The notes under the pieces: model-generated
Told to the model about the DNA's origin: nothing
The model's database searches: none
Seen by the model: only the letters and a program-made list of their open reading frames with translations
In this document: in pieces, positions 36,481-48,200 of the stretch
How the letters are laid out: every line of letters starts with the position of its first letter
Numbering within the stretch: the stretch's first letter is position 1
Program-made: the position numbers and the translations under genes
DNA from: Tubiluchus corallicola
Taxonomy: Eukaryota > Priapulida > Priapulimorpha > Priapulimorphida > Tubiluchidae
NCBI GenBank assembly: GCA_030141605.1
Contig: JAQGDQ010000021.1
Span: 432,001 to 496,000 of the forward strand
Length of the DNA: 64,000 nt
Direction of reading: 5' to 3'

Positions 36481-37640
36481 GCTGGGCATTTCATTGACAG
36501 CATTGCTGATTACTTAATTGCAATTCCTAAAACCTGCACAAACCTACATAGAGGCACCCTGGCTATAATTTTATAGGAAGTTAACCGTCAATTATCTACT
36601 TTGTTAACTCGAGCTCCAATCTGAAGTTATAAATTTCCTTGTACAGGGACAGTTTGATGCTTGTGACCTCTATAAGCAATGTTATATGATCCACCTAATA
36701 TTGTTAGATAATTCTTTCTCTTTTTTATAGTTATATGTGCTAATTTGGATGCGTTACATATGAGTGATAATCTAACACTTATAGATCATGTGAATGTAAA
36801 ATTAGTGCATTATGCTTAATTTGATAATTATGCGTTCAGCTGTCTATCTGTGCTTTGCCTAATGTGATAAATTAAATCTAAAATGTGCTGTAATAATAAT
36901 AAGTAATAATGTATATGCGTCAGAGCATGTAAGTGATCATAATAAATTATATTTTTGTTTGGCCACTTTTTAATTAAATAGTTGTGCTATTTTCTAATTC
37001 GCGAAGTGCACATAAATTAAACTAAATTTAGCATTACATTAACGGTTACCCGTTTTAGCCAATAACTCATAGATCTGAGTCTCGAGCATTTTTCACTACA
37101 AAAAGCGAAATTAGACTTTATAATTGTGTTCACAAATTCAACCGACAATAATTAAATTTAGAACAAGGCCAATGTCTCTCCGGTGAACTAATGGCAAATT
37201 GAGCATTTTTCACAGTCACTGTCCGCCACTTAATGCATTCAAGGCCAGGTTGGATCGTTATTGGATAAGTTTTGGCACGAAAATAAACATATTCCGCCTT
37301 CACGATCTCTAGGGAAAATGAAATCAGTATTGTGATTGTGACAGCAGATTTTATTTATAATTCTTTTTAAACTTATTCACTAATTTATTCTTTATAAACT
37401 TTTATTTAAATAGCTGAAAAACATACCACTCTCATGCATTTTTTTCTTTTCTTTCATTGTTGAAAAATACAGTACTTAACTGTAATTTTGTATCAGTGTA
37501 CTGTTTTTAATTAGTTAGCAAACTTATCTATGTTAATACAAATTATACCAAAAATGTTATTATTATTAACATATATTATTAAAATTACTTTTACTGAAAA
37601 CAACCTTTTGCACAAAGCCTTTTCAAAGTCAGTTTTATAT
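36481..37640. other. AT-rich intergenic sequence, possibly LINE 3' remnant
   Basis: No gene is visible. The sequence follows the LINE relic and may include its untranslated 3' part. The segment closest to BAP18 should contain upstream sequence of that gene. Confidence 0.3.
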
Positions 37641-37654
37641 GTGGGCATTATTTG

Positions 37655-37722
37655 ACACGTATGTATTGTATTGTGTTTTGCCAATGTACATTATGTAATT
37701 GAGCAATAAATTGAATTGAATC
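37655..37722 (+). mobile_element. possible LINE 3' tail
   Basis: The segment ends AGCAATAAATTGAATTGAAT. The (TTGAA)-type tail after an AATAAA-like word parallels the minus-strand LINE tail at 19804-19817. It could be the 3' end of the relic at 35779-36480 or of a separate insertion. Confidence 0.35.
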
Positions 37723-37907
37723 ACATTGCACAAGTCTAAGACTTTATTTCAGAGTCAACCCATCGTTAAAGTAAAGTGTCAGTCGTGGTGGTTGCCTTTA
37801 GAGCGCGAGCCATATGTATGTTAAAAAGATTACGCATACTGATTTTACTAAGGAACAAGAAAAAACGCAAAATAGGCGCTTTTTTGCAAATTGACTCATA
37901 ATTAAAA

Positions 37908-38426
37908 ATGTCATCTGCCAAAGTTGGCGAAATATTTACTGCAGCAGGCGCAGCATTTAGTAAACTAGGTGAATTAACAATGCAACTTCACCCGAGTTCA
38001 GATCCTCCTCCAGCTACTGGTAAGTGGACAGAAAAGGAGGTGGAAATGCTGCGAAATACAGTTAAGCAATTTGGAGAAGATTTACACAAAATCAGTGAAG
38101 TGATTAAGACACGCACAATTTCACAAATACGTGGCGCAATTCGCCGAAAATGCCACGAAGATGGTGGTGGTTCATCAGCAAAAAAGGCAAAGATAGAAAG
38201 TGTAAATTCTTCGTCCAAAAAATCTGTTCCGAGTAATCCTGTTGAAACTGCTCAAGTAACTGCAAGCAACATGTTAGCCGCAGCAGCAAAAGCAGATCAA
38301 GCAGCTGCAGCAGCAGAGTCATCACATATTGATGCAGACGATGAACAATCTTCGGTGAAAGTTGAACAGTTAGACATAGATGAACTTGTTAAGGATGAGC
38401 CTGCAATCGAAGTTGAAGTCTCATGA
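37908..38426 (+). CDS. BAP18: BAP18 chromatin-complex subunit (C17orf49 homologue), intronless
   Basis: A single open frame of 172 aa ends in TGA. Human BAP18 (C17orf49), by recollection, has about the same length. It begins with the family's diagnostic N-terminus: KVGEIFTAAGAAFSKLGELT at residues 5-24, then MQLHP. A SANT/Myb-like domain spans about 39-82 (KWTEKEVEMLRNTVKQFGED, then ISEVIKTRTISQIRGAIRRK). The tail is low-complexity: a basic SSAKKAK patch that could serve nuclear import, alanine runs near 124-137, and an acidic C-terminus. In vertebrates BAP18 associates with BPTF/NURF and MLL-WDR5 complexes at H3K4me3-marked promoters, so a nuclear chromatin role is inferred. The ATG has AAA at -3 to -1. 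The absence of introns is odd beside its intron-rich neighbours. An ATTAAA at 38548-38553 may be the polyadenylation signal. Confidence 0.92.
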   Translation: MSSAKVGEIFTAAGAAFSKLGELTMQLHPSSDPPPATGKWTEKEVEMLRNTVKQFGEDLHKISEVIKTRTISQIRGAIRRKCHEDGGGSSAKKAKIESVNSSSKKSVPSNPVETAQVTASNMLAAAAKADQAAAAAESSHIDADDEQSSVKVEQLDIDELVKDEPAIEVEVS

Positions 38427-40480
38427 AATAGGTGTGGCAGAGCCGTTTTGCTTAATTTTGTTGTTATCAATGAAAGTTAAGGGACTTGCTCATTTGTGTA
38501 CTAAACCCCTATGAAGAATTTTAAGATAAACATTTGTGTACAGTACAATTAAAAACACTGGAAAAGAATGTGGACATTCATTGTATATAAAACCTTAGAC
38601 TTAATTAGATTAATTTAAATTTCCTTCTGTCTTAAATCAAATGTAAATTTATGAAGCTTTATAGAAATTTGTTTTCATTGCTAATACTGTATATGTTGAT
38701 CTTTTAACTGTACAGTTTTTTTTGGAACATTCGTAAAGTGTTTCATAAGATTTTATATACTTGGCATCCAGTTGGAAAAAATGGTTAAATAATTCCCGTT
38801 CATTCAGTTTTTATCTAAATTCAAAATTGAATGCTCAAAGCTACTACAAAAGCTTTTCAGAGACTAATGCATATTTGAATATGCTTTTCAGAGACTTATT
38901 TGAATGTTTGTACTTAATTGTACTCCAACTTGTCAGATGCTGATTCCCAGTATGGTATCTATCTCTGTACTGTTATAAATGTGCTTAGACTCCTGTTCAT
39001 ATTCTGGCTCTGTCTTTATTTTTATGTGGACCATATTTCTACTGTAATTACATTCTAGGAACACAGAATTATGCACCTTGGTACTAAGCTGAAGCTATTA
39101 TGAAAAGTTTTTTATGTCAGTGCCACTGTACGTTTTAACATTTTCTTCTTTCGTTTTGCCGAAGAGTTTTGCTAAGCTTCTATGTACAGTGTATGTGGCT
39201 CTAATGCCAGCCATTTTTCGCTGCTGTGCTGATTCATTGCAAATATGGCTACGACTTTTCATAATGAAAATGTATATATGTATATTGATACTATGTAGAG
39301 TTAGAATACAACTGTGAGTTTTTTGTAACATATTTTTTTCTGAATGGAAATTGATCTAGGTAACTTTAAAATATAAAATGTAACATCACACGTAACATGG
39401 CTACTATCCTATGCGCCATGTATCTAACAATTATTTCGACAGCTGAAATGTTTGATAAATTCTTTATTCACTCAGAACCAAAAGTGTATTTTGCAAGCTT
39501 TTCGGAACTTTTAATATTCAATGCAGTTACGCACATTCAAGTCCTTTTAAGGCCATGTGATACATAAAAAAATTAAGAAACTTTGGCAGAATGGCACTTA
39601 AAAACAAAACAATTAACACTCAAAATAACGTGTTTGTTAATACTGTTCTAAATTTGACCTAGTTTCATGTATAAGTGCTCTATCAAGCCTATTTCCACTA
39701 CGAAATTGTAGTAACACACCTCAGTATGGGCAAACAACTAAACAACCTGAACCATTAATTTGTCCTTTCTCGCATCATCGTTATCGGCTTACTGAGATAT
39801 GCAGAAAACTGCTGCTTTAGTTTGCAAATTTAAGTAACCCAGCATCCGCAAGACGTACGAAATAATAGAAAATCTGGAAACTGGATGGTGGGGTTTTAAG
39901 AAAACATGACAAAGTGAATACTGAGAGAGTGGAAAGTTGTATTGGCAATACATGTAATGGAAAATGTGCTTTTTAAGCAAAATTCCTTTTCTAGAGGTGT
40001 GAGTTAACTTAAAAAAAAATTCACAGGTATTTAGGCAGAGTGGAATAGAGGCACACCTGGGGTTTTAAAAAGCAGAAATTCTTTAAGGGCCTGAGATAGG
40101 AAGAGTCAAAATGTGAAAACTAAGCCAAATGGCCTTGTCACTCGACTCCCATTGTCATATTTGACTATTTGTCATTGCTTATGCATTAAGTATTTTCAAA
40201 AAATAGATGTGGTTGTAGCTATGTCACATCAATAACTCCAAAAGTATAAGAGCTAGAATCATGAAACTTGCGGCATAGGCACCTCAGACAGGTTAATTCT
40301 CAGAGAACGGTATGAAAACAGTGACCTCTGGGTCAATGGTCGTAGTGATTGGTGCCATTATGTGAAAATTGACACAAGTAAATCTGTTACTTAATTGCTC
40401 TTAAGACTAAGACTAGGAGCCTAATTTTTGCTGGCAGGGTAGCCAAGAAAGGATAGATGTGCATAATTTTTTTTTCAGGA
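38427..40480. other. BAP18 3' flank and intergenic sequence
   Basis: AT-rich, with the probable BAP18 3'UTR at its left. From about 40060 to 40400 the sequence is less AT-rich and looks like a repeat, but I could not define ends or a second copy in the window. Reading frames here are short and unrelated to known families. Confidence 0.35.
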
Positions 40481-40484
40481 TGTA

Positions 40485-40850
40485 GGCTTGGCCAGGTTAC
40501 ATGACTCAGTCTGCAGTTTCCGGTTTGCATTTTCTGGATTCCCCCTACTGACCGCCTGTCAAAACCCAGACCATGGTTTTCAGATTGCATTTTTTTGGAT
40601 TCCCACTTAATGTACCTTTCCTTTCAAAACTGAGTTCATAGTTTCCGCTTGCAGTTTATTGATATTCCATATCCCACAGACTCCGTTCCCCCTCTCTGCA
40701 GTCCCTCTTATGGACATTTGCTTTCAAAACCCAGTCTGCGATCTCCGGTCCCCAATTTACGGATTCCCCTTGTTACATCAAAACTCTGGATTCCCATGTT
40801 ACATACCTGTAGTTTGAAAACCCAATCCTGTCCCTGCCACATTTTCCAAA
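40485..40850. repeat. degenerate tandem array
   Basis: Recurring words TTTCAAAACCCAG, TTTCCGGTTTGCA, TTTACGGATTCCC and GGATTCCC return roughly every 70-100 bases in four or five diverged units. One plus-strand frame stays open for 113 codons across part of it (40649-40990), but its composition follows the repeat, so I do not call a gene. Confidence 0.5.
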
Positions 40851-41027
40851 AGCCAATCCACAATTTCTCGCTTTTTCCATGTATTCCACTGTTTTTTTCT
40901 TCAAATCTCAGTAAGCCATATTACTATGTGAAGGTCGTACTGATTAGTAGGTTTGGTGCCAACATTAGTGACACAAAATCTAAGCTCTAAAGCTAATAGC
41001 ATTGTTTCCTAATACTTAATAATAAAG

Positions 41028-41185
41028 CAGGGAGGACGGAAAGAAAGACAAAAGAGAGTGAGAGTTTGAGGACAAAGAGAGAAAAGGGGAGAATCAGTGG
41101 ATTGAGAACGAGAGAGGAAGACTATTACCTCCCAAAACAACTTTTATTGTTAATTAGAGAGCACTAGTGAGAGAGGGCGAGAGAG
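41028..41185 (+). repeat. purine-rich tract
   Basis: Bases 41028-41122 are almost entirely A and G (GGGAGGACGGAAAGAAAGAC and similar). A second purine cluster, GAGAGAGGGCGAGAGAGA, follows near 41170. It is a low-complexity sequence able to form unusual DNA structure. Confidence 0.65.
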
Positions 41186-41530
41186 ATCATGAAAACAGAG
41201 GTATGCTGACAGATTGTTCACAAGTTCCACATGTTAATGACACTGCAGAAAGAGGAAGCAATGAACATATAAGCAACAATGTAAAAGTCAATTAAAGCAA
41301 GCGAAATCAGAGCAATAATACACAATTTATAATTTTTTTAATGTTTGATAATTATTCAGCTTAAAATTTTTGTTTGGACTAAAGACATCAGTTATCAAAT
41401 AACGTAGGAAAGCCTATCGTATATTATAGGTACTATTGTAAGGTTTTCGATAATAATGCATGTGCGGGATGTAGTGTAGCTTTTGTTAGGAGCATGAAAA
41501 ACTATTAATTTTAGTGCTAAACCAAAAAAA

Positions 41531-41830
41531 AGTATTGCTCACTCAATATGAAATTCATCATGCCTTCAATATAAATTTTAGTGTAGAAGCCTTGTGTCTT
41601 GCACAGTCTGCAAACTTGAGTGGCATAATAGGAGCTGATTGAACTGAATAGCATAGAATTCAACCTTACCAAACTCATCCACCTAGGCAGACTGAAAGTT
41701 AAAATACTCCAAGGAAATACATATTCATCGATATTCAAAAGAAGAGCTTATGAGACATTTGGAAGACGTGGTGGACGACTTTGAGTTTCTGGTCATACTC
41801 TTACATCTTCAAACTGAGACAGACAAAGCT
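41531..41830 (+). repeat. dispersed repeat, copy 2
   Basis: This is the second copy of the repeat at 35329-35680, in the same orientation, with small deletions. The two copies lie on either side of BAP18. Confidence 0.55.
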
Positions 41831-42285
41831 TCCACACTAAGGCAGGATCTGTAATTGTTTTTGTACCCACCTGGCAAAACGATACATACCAGGCAAGAAT
41901 TGTTTTCTTTCTCAATAGCTACATAAGTTGTATTCTTTGTCACTAGCTACATTAAGCGATAATTAAAAACGTGTTACTAGCATTAACTACAGTGTCATTG
42001 TGTTTTGCCACTATTAGAAATGAAACAGGCGTCACGAAGGCACAAAACGCTAATAAATTGAGCTGAGTTAGAGTTGCCTGGTCGATGGGATGATGATGTC
42101 ATACGTAGACTGCCATCTTCTTTTATGAAGCGGTGTTTTCTGCAGATTCTGTAGTTAAATTATTTAAAAGCAGATAAAAGCAGCTACTTTTTCTACTTTT
42201 CTATACTTACTTAGTAGATTACTATGAAGTGGTAGTACTTGCTTTTTTCAATTACTTTTTTTGCAGCGAAAAATTACGCGTAAAG

Positions 42286-45200
42286 ATGGCGAATATTCGA
42301 TTGAAAAAAGTAAAAGATAATCTGGAGAGAATGTTTGATAAGAATATGACTGATATGGTCCGGGGCATCCGCAACAACAAGGAAAATGAGGTAACAAATG
42401 AAGAAATGTAAAGCTAAGGGTGTACCTAAAAACTGAGTCCAATTTAGTTCGAAAAGGCTAAAGTGAACAAGCGAATCTTGAGTTGTTTCTTAAACTCGTC
42501 AAATTTAGTACAACAATGCAAATCAAGTGGGAGTTTGTTCCATTCTCTGGGGTTAGCTACTGAAAAAGATCTATCTACTATAGTTTTACAACGATTAAAG
42601 GGTACATCTGAAGTGATGCCCTAATCAACCAGAGCACTGGAGGGTGTCCGAACTAAGAAATCTTTAAGAAGATTAGACAAATAACTAATTATAATTACTT
42701 TGTCACTGACAACGACAAACTGTCTGAGCTTAACAGTTACACTTAATAGGGATGTTAAACGAACAAATTCAGCTATGTTGTACTTTCTTTCATTGTGCTC
42801 AATCAAGTTTTATGCCTAATAAGCATTTAATCTAATTACCTACTTGCCTACATGCAGTCATAAAATGTACACTTTTTTAATGTTGATTCTGTGTTATTTA
42901 TAAATGTAACCGGCAATTTTTTAGATTAATTTGTTAATGGTGTTACCAGATCCATAGTCCATGCTCTTCACAGCTGTGCTGATGTGTCATAGATCATTAA
43001 TTTATCAAGTTAAACATTGTCAATTTATCTGAATCTAATAAAACAATTATCTCATTATTGCTGTCCATGATTAACAAATGTGGACAAGACACAGTAACAG
43101 CAAAACCAAATTTTTTACTTGTAGTTAAAATTATAGTACTTATATATGACATTATATACTATATATATATATATATATATAGTAAATTATAGTAATTATA
43201 GAAATTGTACTTTATCCTTGATCATCATCAGTATCTGTTTCCTTTTGTTACATGCATGATTGGTACATCAGAATTCGACAACAGTTTTGAAGAGGAAAGG
43301 TCATTGAGAAAATTAAAATATCATCACAAAAGTTTACGTTTTTCAAGACAAAACTGTTTTCAGTTTGCTGAAAATGTGAAAAGTGGCCAGTATATGTTGC
43401 TAACTTTTTATTTGTTACATTTGGACACTGACATTTAAACATTACAGTGCGTAAGATTCTACTTATCAGTGTGGATGGTCTGATTATACTAAAACCAATC
43501 CGATTTGTAGTTATCCGATTCTGATTATTAGTTCCGATTACTAATCCTATTTCATTGTGATACATTTGAAACTGAAGCAGCTTTTGCAACTTTTACATTT
43601 TGGTAACTAACTGGATTTAAGTGTGACGGTGCAAATTACTTGAGACTGCAGTGCCTACAAAATATATATAGCTTATAACCTGTTAAAGTCTGAGAAAAAT
43701 CTTTGTCTATGAAGTGTGAACAACAACAACAACAACAGAAAATACAAACTAAGTCAAATTAATAGAGAATTTAACCATTTTTTCGCATAGTTGCTGACTG
43801 CATCACTGCTAGGCTGCTTTTACAATCACAACAAATTGATTGCACGCCGTAGTTGAGGTAATTAAGTATCCTAATGGTCAGAAAGATAACTGGCATTACA
43901 ACTTGAAGACCTGAAAATATGAGCTTGAAGATTGCCCTTTAACAGTATTTCTCACATAAGTTGCTATTATTGCCATTTTTCCATGGCATTTGTATAATTG
44001 TAAGCTCTAGATGCTACCATGCGCGTCTTTTCCATGCAAAAAAAATAATCTTTTTGCATTAATTATTACTGTGAAATAAGTAATCGGGAAAAGACAACCA
44101 TTATCAACGATCCCCGATTTTAGTAGTGCAGTTCTGATCGCACATCCAATCGTAATTGGAATTGGACCATCTCTGCTTGAAAGAGCTTATCAGCCACGTG
44201 ATTTTAATTTTTAAGTTAATTGAGGAATACCCCAGAGTTGAAGTTAAACTTTGTTTTTTACACATTTTGTATATTTTACATACTTTTTATATGTTTTTTA
44301 TAGGGTCGATATATTGCCCAATGCTTGGATGAAATCAAAGTGGAATTGAAGCAGGAGAATGTGGCTATAAAAGCTAATGCTGTCCTGAAATTATGTTATG
44401 TGAGTATTATTAACCTGTAGATAGGTTATAGAAAATGTCGAACATTATTTTTGCTTTATTGTGTTGTGGTATATTACTTTGTGAGCAGCCTATGAGATGT
44501 AAAAGCGGTGGTGCATTTTTATGCAGTTGTGCGCAGTTTAAGCTGTTATCCAGCATGTAAAATGAAGCCTTTATTCATAGTTATAGGAGTGAGCTTAGCT
44601 TGGGCTGGCCACATGAAAAATTGTTCCTGACTTACCCCATCAGCTCAAAAGATGTCAGGAGGGAGGGAGAAATTTTGTTTCAAAAAAACAATTTAAAGCT
44701 TTCTGAATGTTTAAAGCTGAATCGTGTAATATTTAAAATCAGTTGAAATCAAAGTTTGTTTATTTCCCACTGGTTATCAGTAATGTTTTAAATTCTTCCA
44801 ATGTACATTTTTTCCCGATTTGCATTTAGTTTTTTGTTTCGCATTACTAAATGATCGTATAATTATCGATTATCGTATATCTTTTTTGTATGGTATGAAC
44901 GTGTTCTTTGATAATTATCATATAAGCGACAACACTACTCAGTCATTAATACGATGATTTGCTGGAGAATACGATACTTTCAGTCTGCAATACGGTAATC
45001 AGCATCTTACCTGGCCACGAGTTAGCCGTAAAAAAATATGGCTAAGTCCTCGCCGAAAGAATGTTATAATTATTGCTTTTTCTGTTTTAAATTTAAAAAA
45101 ATATGCTTTTGTATTCCTGCGTGAAGTAAGCATATGAACATACAAAAAAATCATGAAATTCCCTGCCGGGTGTGCGATAAAAAATTACCCGGGCAATAAG

Positions 45201-48200
45201 ATGGAAACTGAAATATTTTTATTGTCAGGCTTGTTATCATGAGTAATCCTTGGTGTTTTGATTGGGATGTATTTGTATTCTCTCTTTATGAAAATAATAG
45301 TGAGGCAGTGCAGTAGGTGAAGCCTAAATGAATTTTGACAGTTGCCCACCCATTTTTAACCATTTTCAGCATTGCTTTATAGTTTATAGTGAAGCATACA
45401 CTATAAATACTCAGACATTTCTCTATCCGTGCAAATTACCTTACGCTGCACTGTTTTTTTTTGTTTTTTTTGAAGAAGCAATCATGTGCTAATATTTTAT
45501 GGATTTATGATTAATATAATTTATGGCCAGTGGGATAGGCTAGATATATCAGCCTTGGTTTGCTGTTACAACAGCTCAAGTACTTAGTAAGTCTAAGGTT
45601 TTATTGTCAACACTAGGGTACCTTAGCTCTTAGGGCACTGCTTCTTATTGTGCGAATTACCTTAATAGTAGTATTCTGACTAGTGCCAGTGGATAATTTT
45701 CAGTTCATGTGAGCGTTATCTAGGTCCACTGACGTGCAATATAACCCACTGCACAGTGTTGCTGTTGCTAACTATTGATTAGCTATAAAACTGAACAAAC
45801 TAACCTACTGGCTGTATCTAGAGCTAGGTGGCTTATAGAATAGATTGTTGAAGTTTTGCAAAACATCCTGATAATGTGCTTATTGCTTTGCGTCAATGAC
45901 ACCTATATCGTGTAGGCTTATTCTAAACATTAGTGTGCAAGTCGAGTCTAGTGTACAGCAACTGAGTATTTATAGAGCTTAGCCATTCGGAAATACTTGT
46001 CTAGTTTTAGCTTAATATGTGTAGACTGTAATGTATAGCATGTCTGGACTTGCAGTGGTTTTGGTCCATATATCATGTAAGGTTGCCTGATACTAAACAT
46101 AAATTCTGTTGGTTTTAGGCATGCTTACGCATTTAATTTTCAATAATGCGCATCTGTTGTAATGTGTTTGCCTTCTGCTGTGTTTGTTTGCTTTTCTTCC
46201 TATACAATCATTTTAAATGAAAATTGAAAAATATGCCATTCAGTTTTTATTGTATTTTTATGTTTTTTTGGAATGATTATAGATTATGCTTGATTATACA
46301 GCTGTTCGTCATATTAGTCGCTGTTAAATGTTTGTCTAATTTCCATGTTCTTGTACTGTACATTATGCAAGTGTACGTACATGACGTTCAATGTATATGT
46401 ACAGTATTGTGCACTACGGAACGAAAATAAAAAGTAGTATTTGAAAGTTGAGTGGCTGTTGGCTCTAAAAGCCTATAGCCCACACTTAATTGTTGATTAT
46501 TTAGCATCTGTGTATTTAATGCAATTTATTTCATATTTAATATGTATCTAGATAGTAAGTAGCATATACTTAATAGATTTTCTGTCCCACATATACTGCT
46601 ATAATTGTTGTACAAGCATCTGTGTATTTAATGCAATTTACTTCATATTTAATACGTATCTAGATAGTAAGTAGCATATACTTAATGCATTTTCTCTCCC
46701 ACATATACTGCTATGTGAGAATTTTATGTACTTCAGTCGTTTGTTGTTTTTTTAAATCCAGTCACGAGCTATCATGGACGAGTATTTTAATATTAACTAA
46801 AGGCGATTGTTAAACCTGAATTTGGTTACACAAACCTTACACAATGCATTATGGGGCATGCAAAGGTCGTATGATCAGTACAGGTTTATAATCCCTCTAA
46901 GCCCAACATAAAGTTTGATATTTTGCATTAATCGGTTTGTGGCTAATTGCTTTTGAAATCAGTAAGTTTTCGAGCTCATTTTCATTTATACAACATTTCT
47001 TATTGGTTTTATTATTTTGATGCAATTTTTGTTAAGACTTTTATTAACATTACTAACCAATCATGACATTTCATTACAACTAATGAATTATTGTGTCTGT
47101 AGCTTCAGATGCTTGGTTATGACATCAGCTGGGCAGCTTTCAACATTATAGAGGTCATGAGTTCACCCAAGTTCACTTTCAAAGTAAGGATTTTTAGTAT
47201 GATTGTTGCTGTTTTCTTACATAAATTTCACGTCCTCTTTAATTTATCAGTTGGAATTTTTGATTCAATAAGTTTTTTTATTTGCACCTTTTTTGTTTGC
47301 GAATTAGAGTTTGGCTTTAAAATCTGGACAGTCAGTCATTGTTGTTATTTTCAGAGAGTGGGCTATCTTACTGCATCTCAGTGCTTCCATGAGGGAACAG
47401 ATGTTCTTATGCTAACAACAAATATGATTCGAAAGGTAAGCATCCGCTGTATTTGATATTGGAAGTATTTGTTGTAATCTCACAAAAATTGATATTGAAA
47501 ATAACGTGAAAATTGACTAGTTGCACAGTGCATGATTACATTATTATGATTAGCAGAAATTCTGTACTATTGCATTCATACTTTAGTTACTTCTGTGGAG
47601 GAGGGGGGCTTGTAGGTTTTTTGTTGATATCTGTATTATACACATGCTTTGAAATACATGAATTGGAAGAAGTTGTAAAGGGGCTAGAAAATCTTACTGG
47701 ACTGACGTCCGCGAGACACTTCCTCAGGATGATGGACACAAATTGTTTCTTAAAGTATTTTTTCCTAATATTAATAGAAAAAATGTTTGCTGTTTTCCTC
47801 TCTTTATTAATAAAAACGGCAAATCTGTTCCACATTCTAATACTCATCAAAGTTACTATGCAATTAATACTTGAGGTAATATTTTTTCCTCACGCTGCAA
47901 TTTGTCGTAATGTATTGCGTCACACTCAAAAATTTGGCAACAGTGGAACGTACAGGTGCAATGTATGTGCATAATAATTATGCAGTAACTGAAATCTTAA
48001 TAAGCGCAAACTCGTTCGTTCTATAAATAGGCTTGTTGTTATAAAGATAAGCTATATTGATTTTTTTTAGCAACACAGCTAACTTTCCAAACCCTACTAA
48101 TTAGCAGTACTGAAATTTTCCTACATAATAGTTTCAGCTTAAAAGTGTTATCTTGCTTTTTGTTTTGTCATTGATTTGTGGTTGGCTTCAAATCGTACTG

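Noticed and set aside
40649-40990. 113-codon open frame
   Set aside because: It lies in the degenerate tandem array and its Pro/Ser/Leu composition follows the repeat units.
42450-42810. Possible transposon remnant in AP3D1 intron 1
   Set aside because: Composition differs from flanking intron, but I found no second copy, termini or reverse transcriptase signature.
47513-47974. 153-codon open frame inside AP3D1 intron 4
   Set aside because: It has no domain motif, composition is like the surrounding intron, and an antisense frame is open too. Probably chance.
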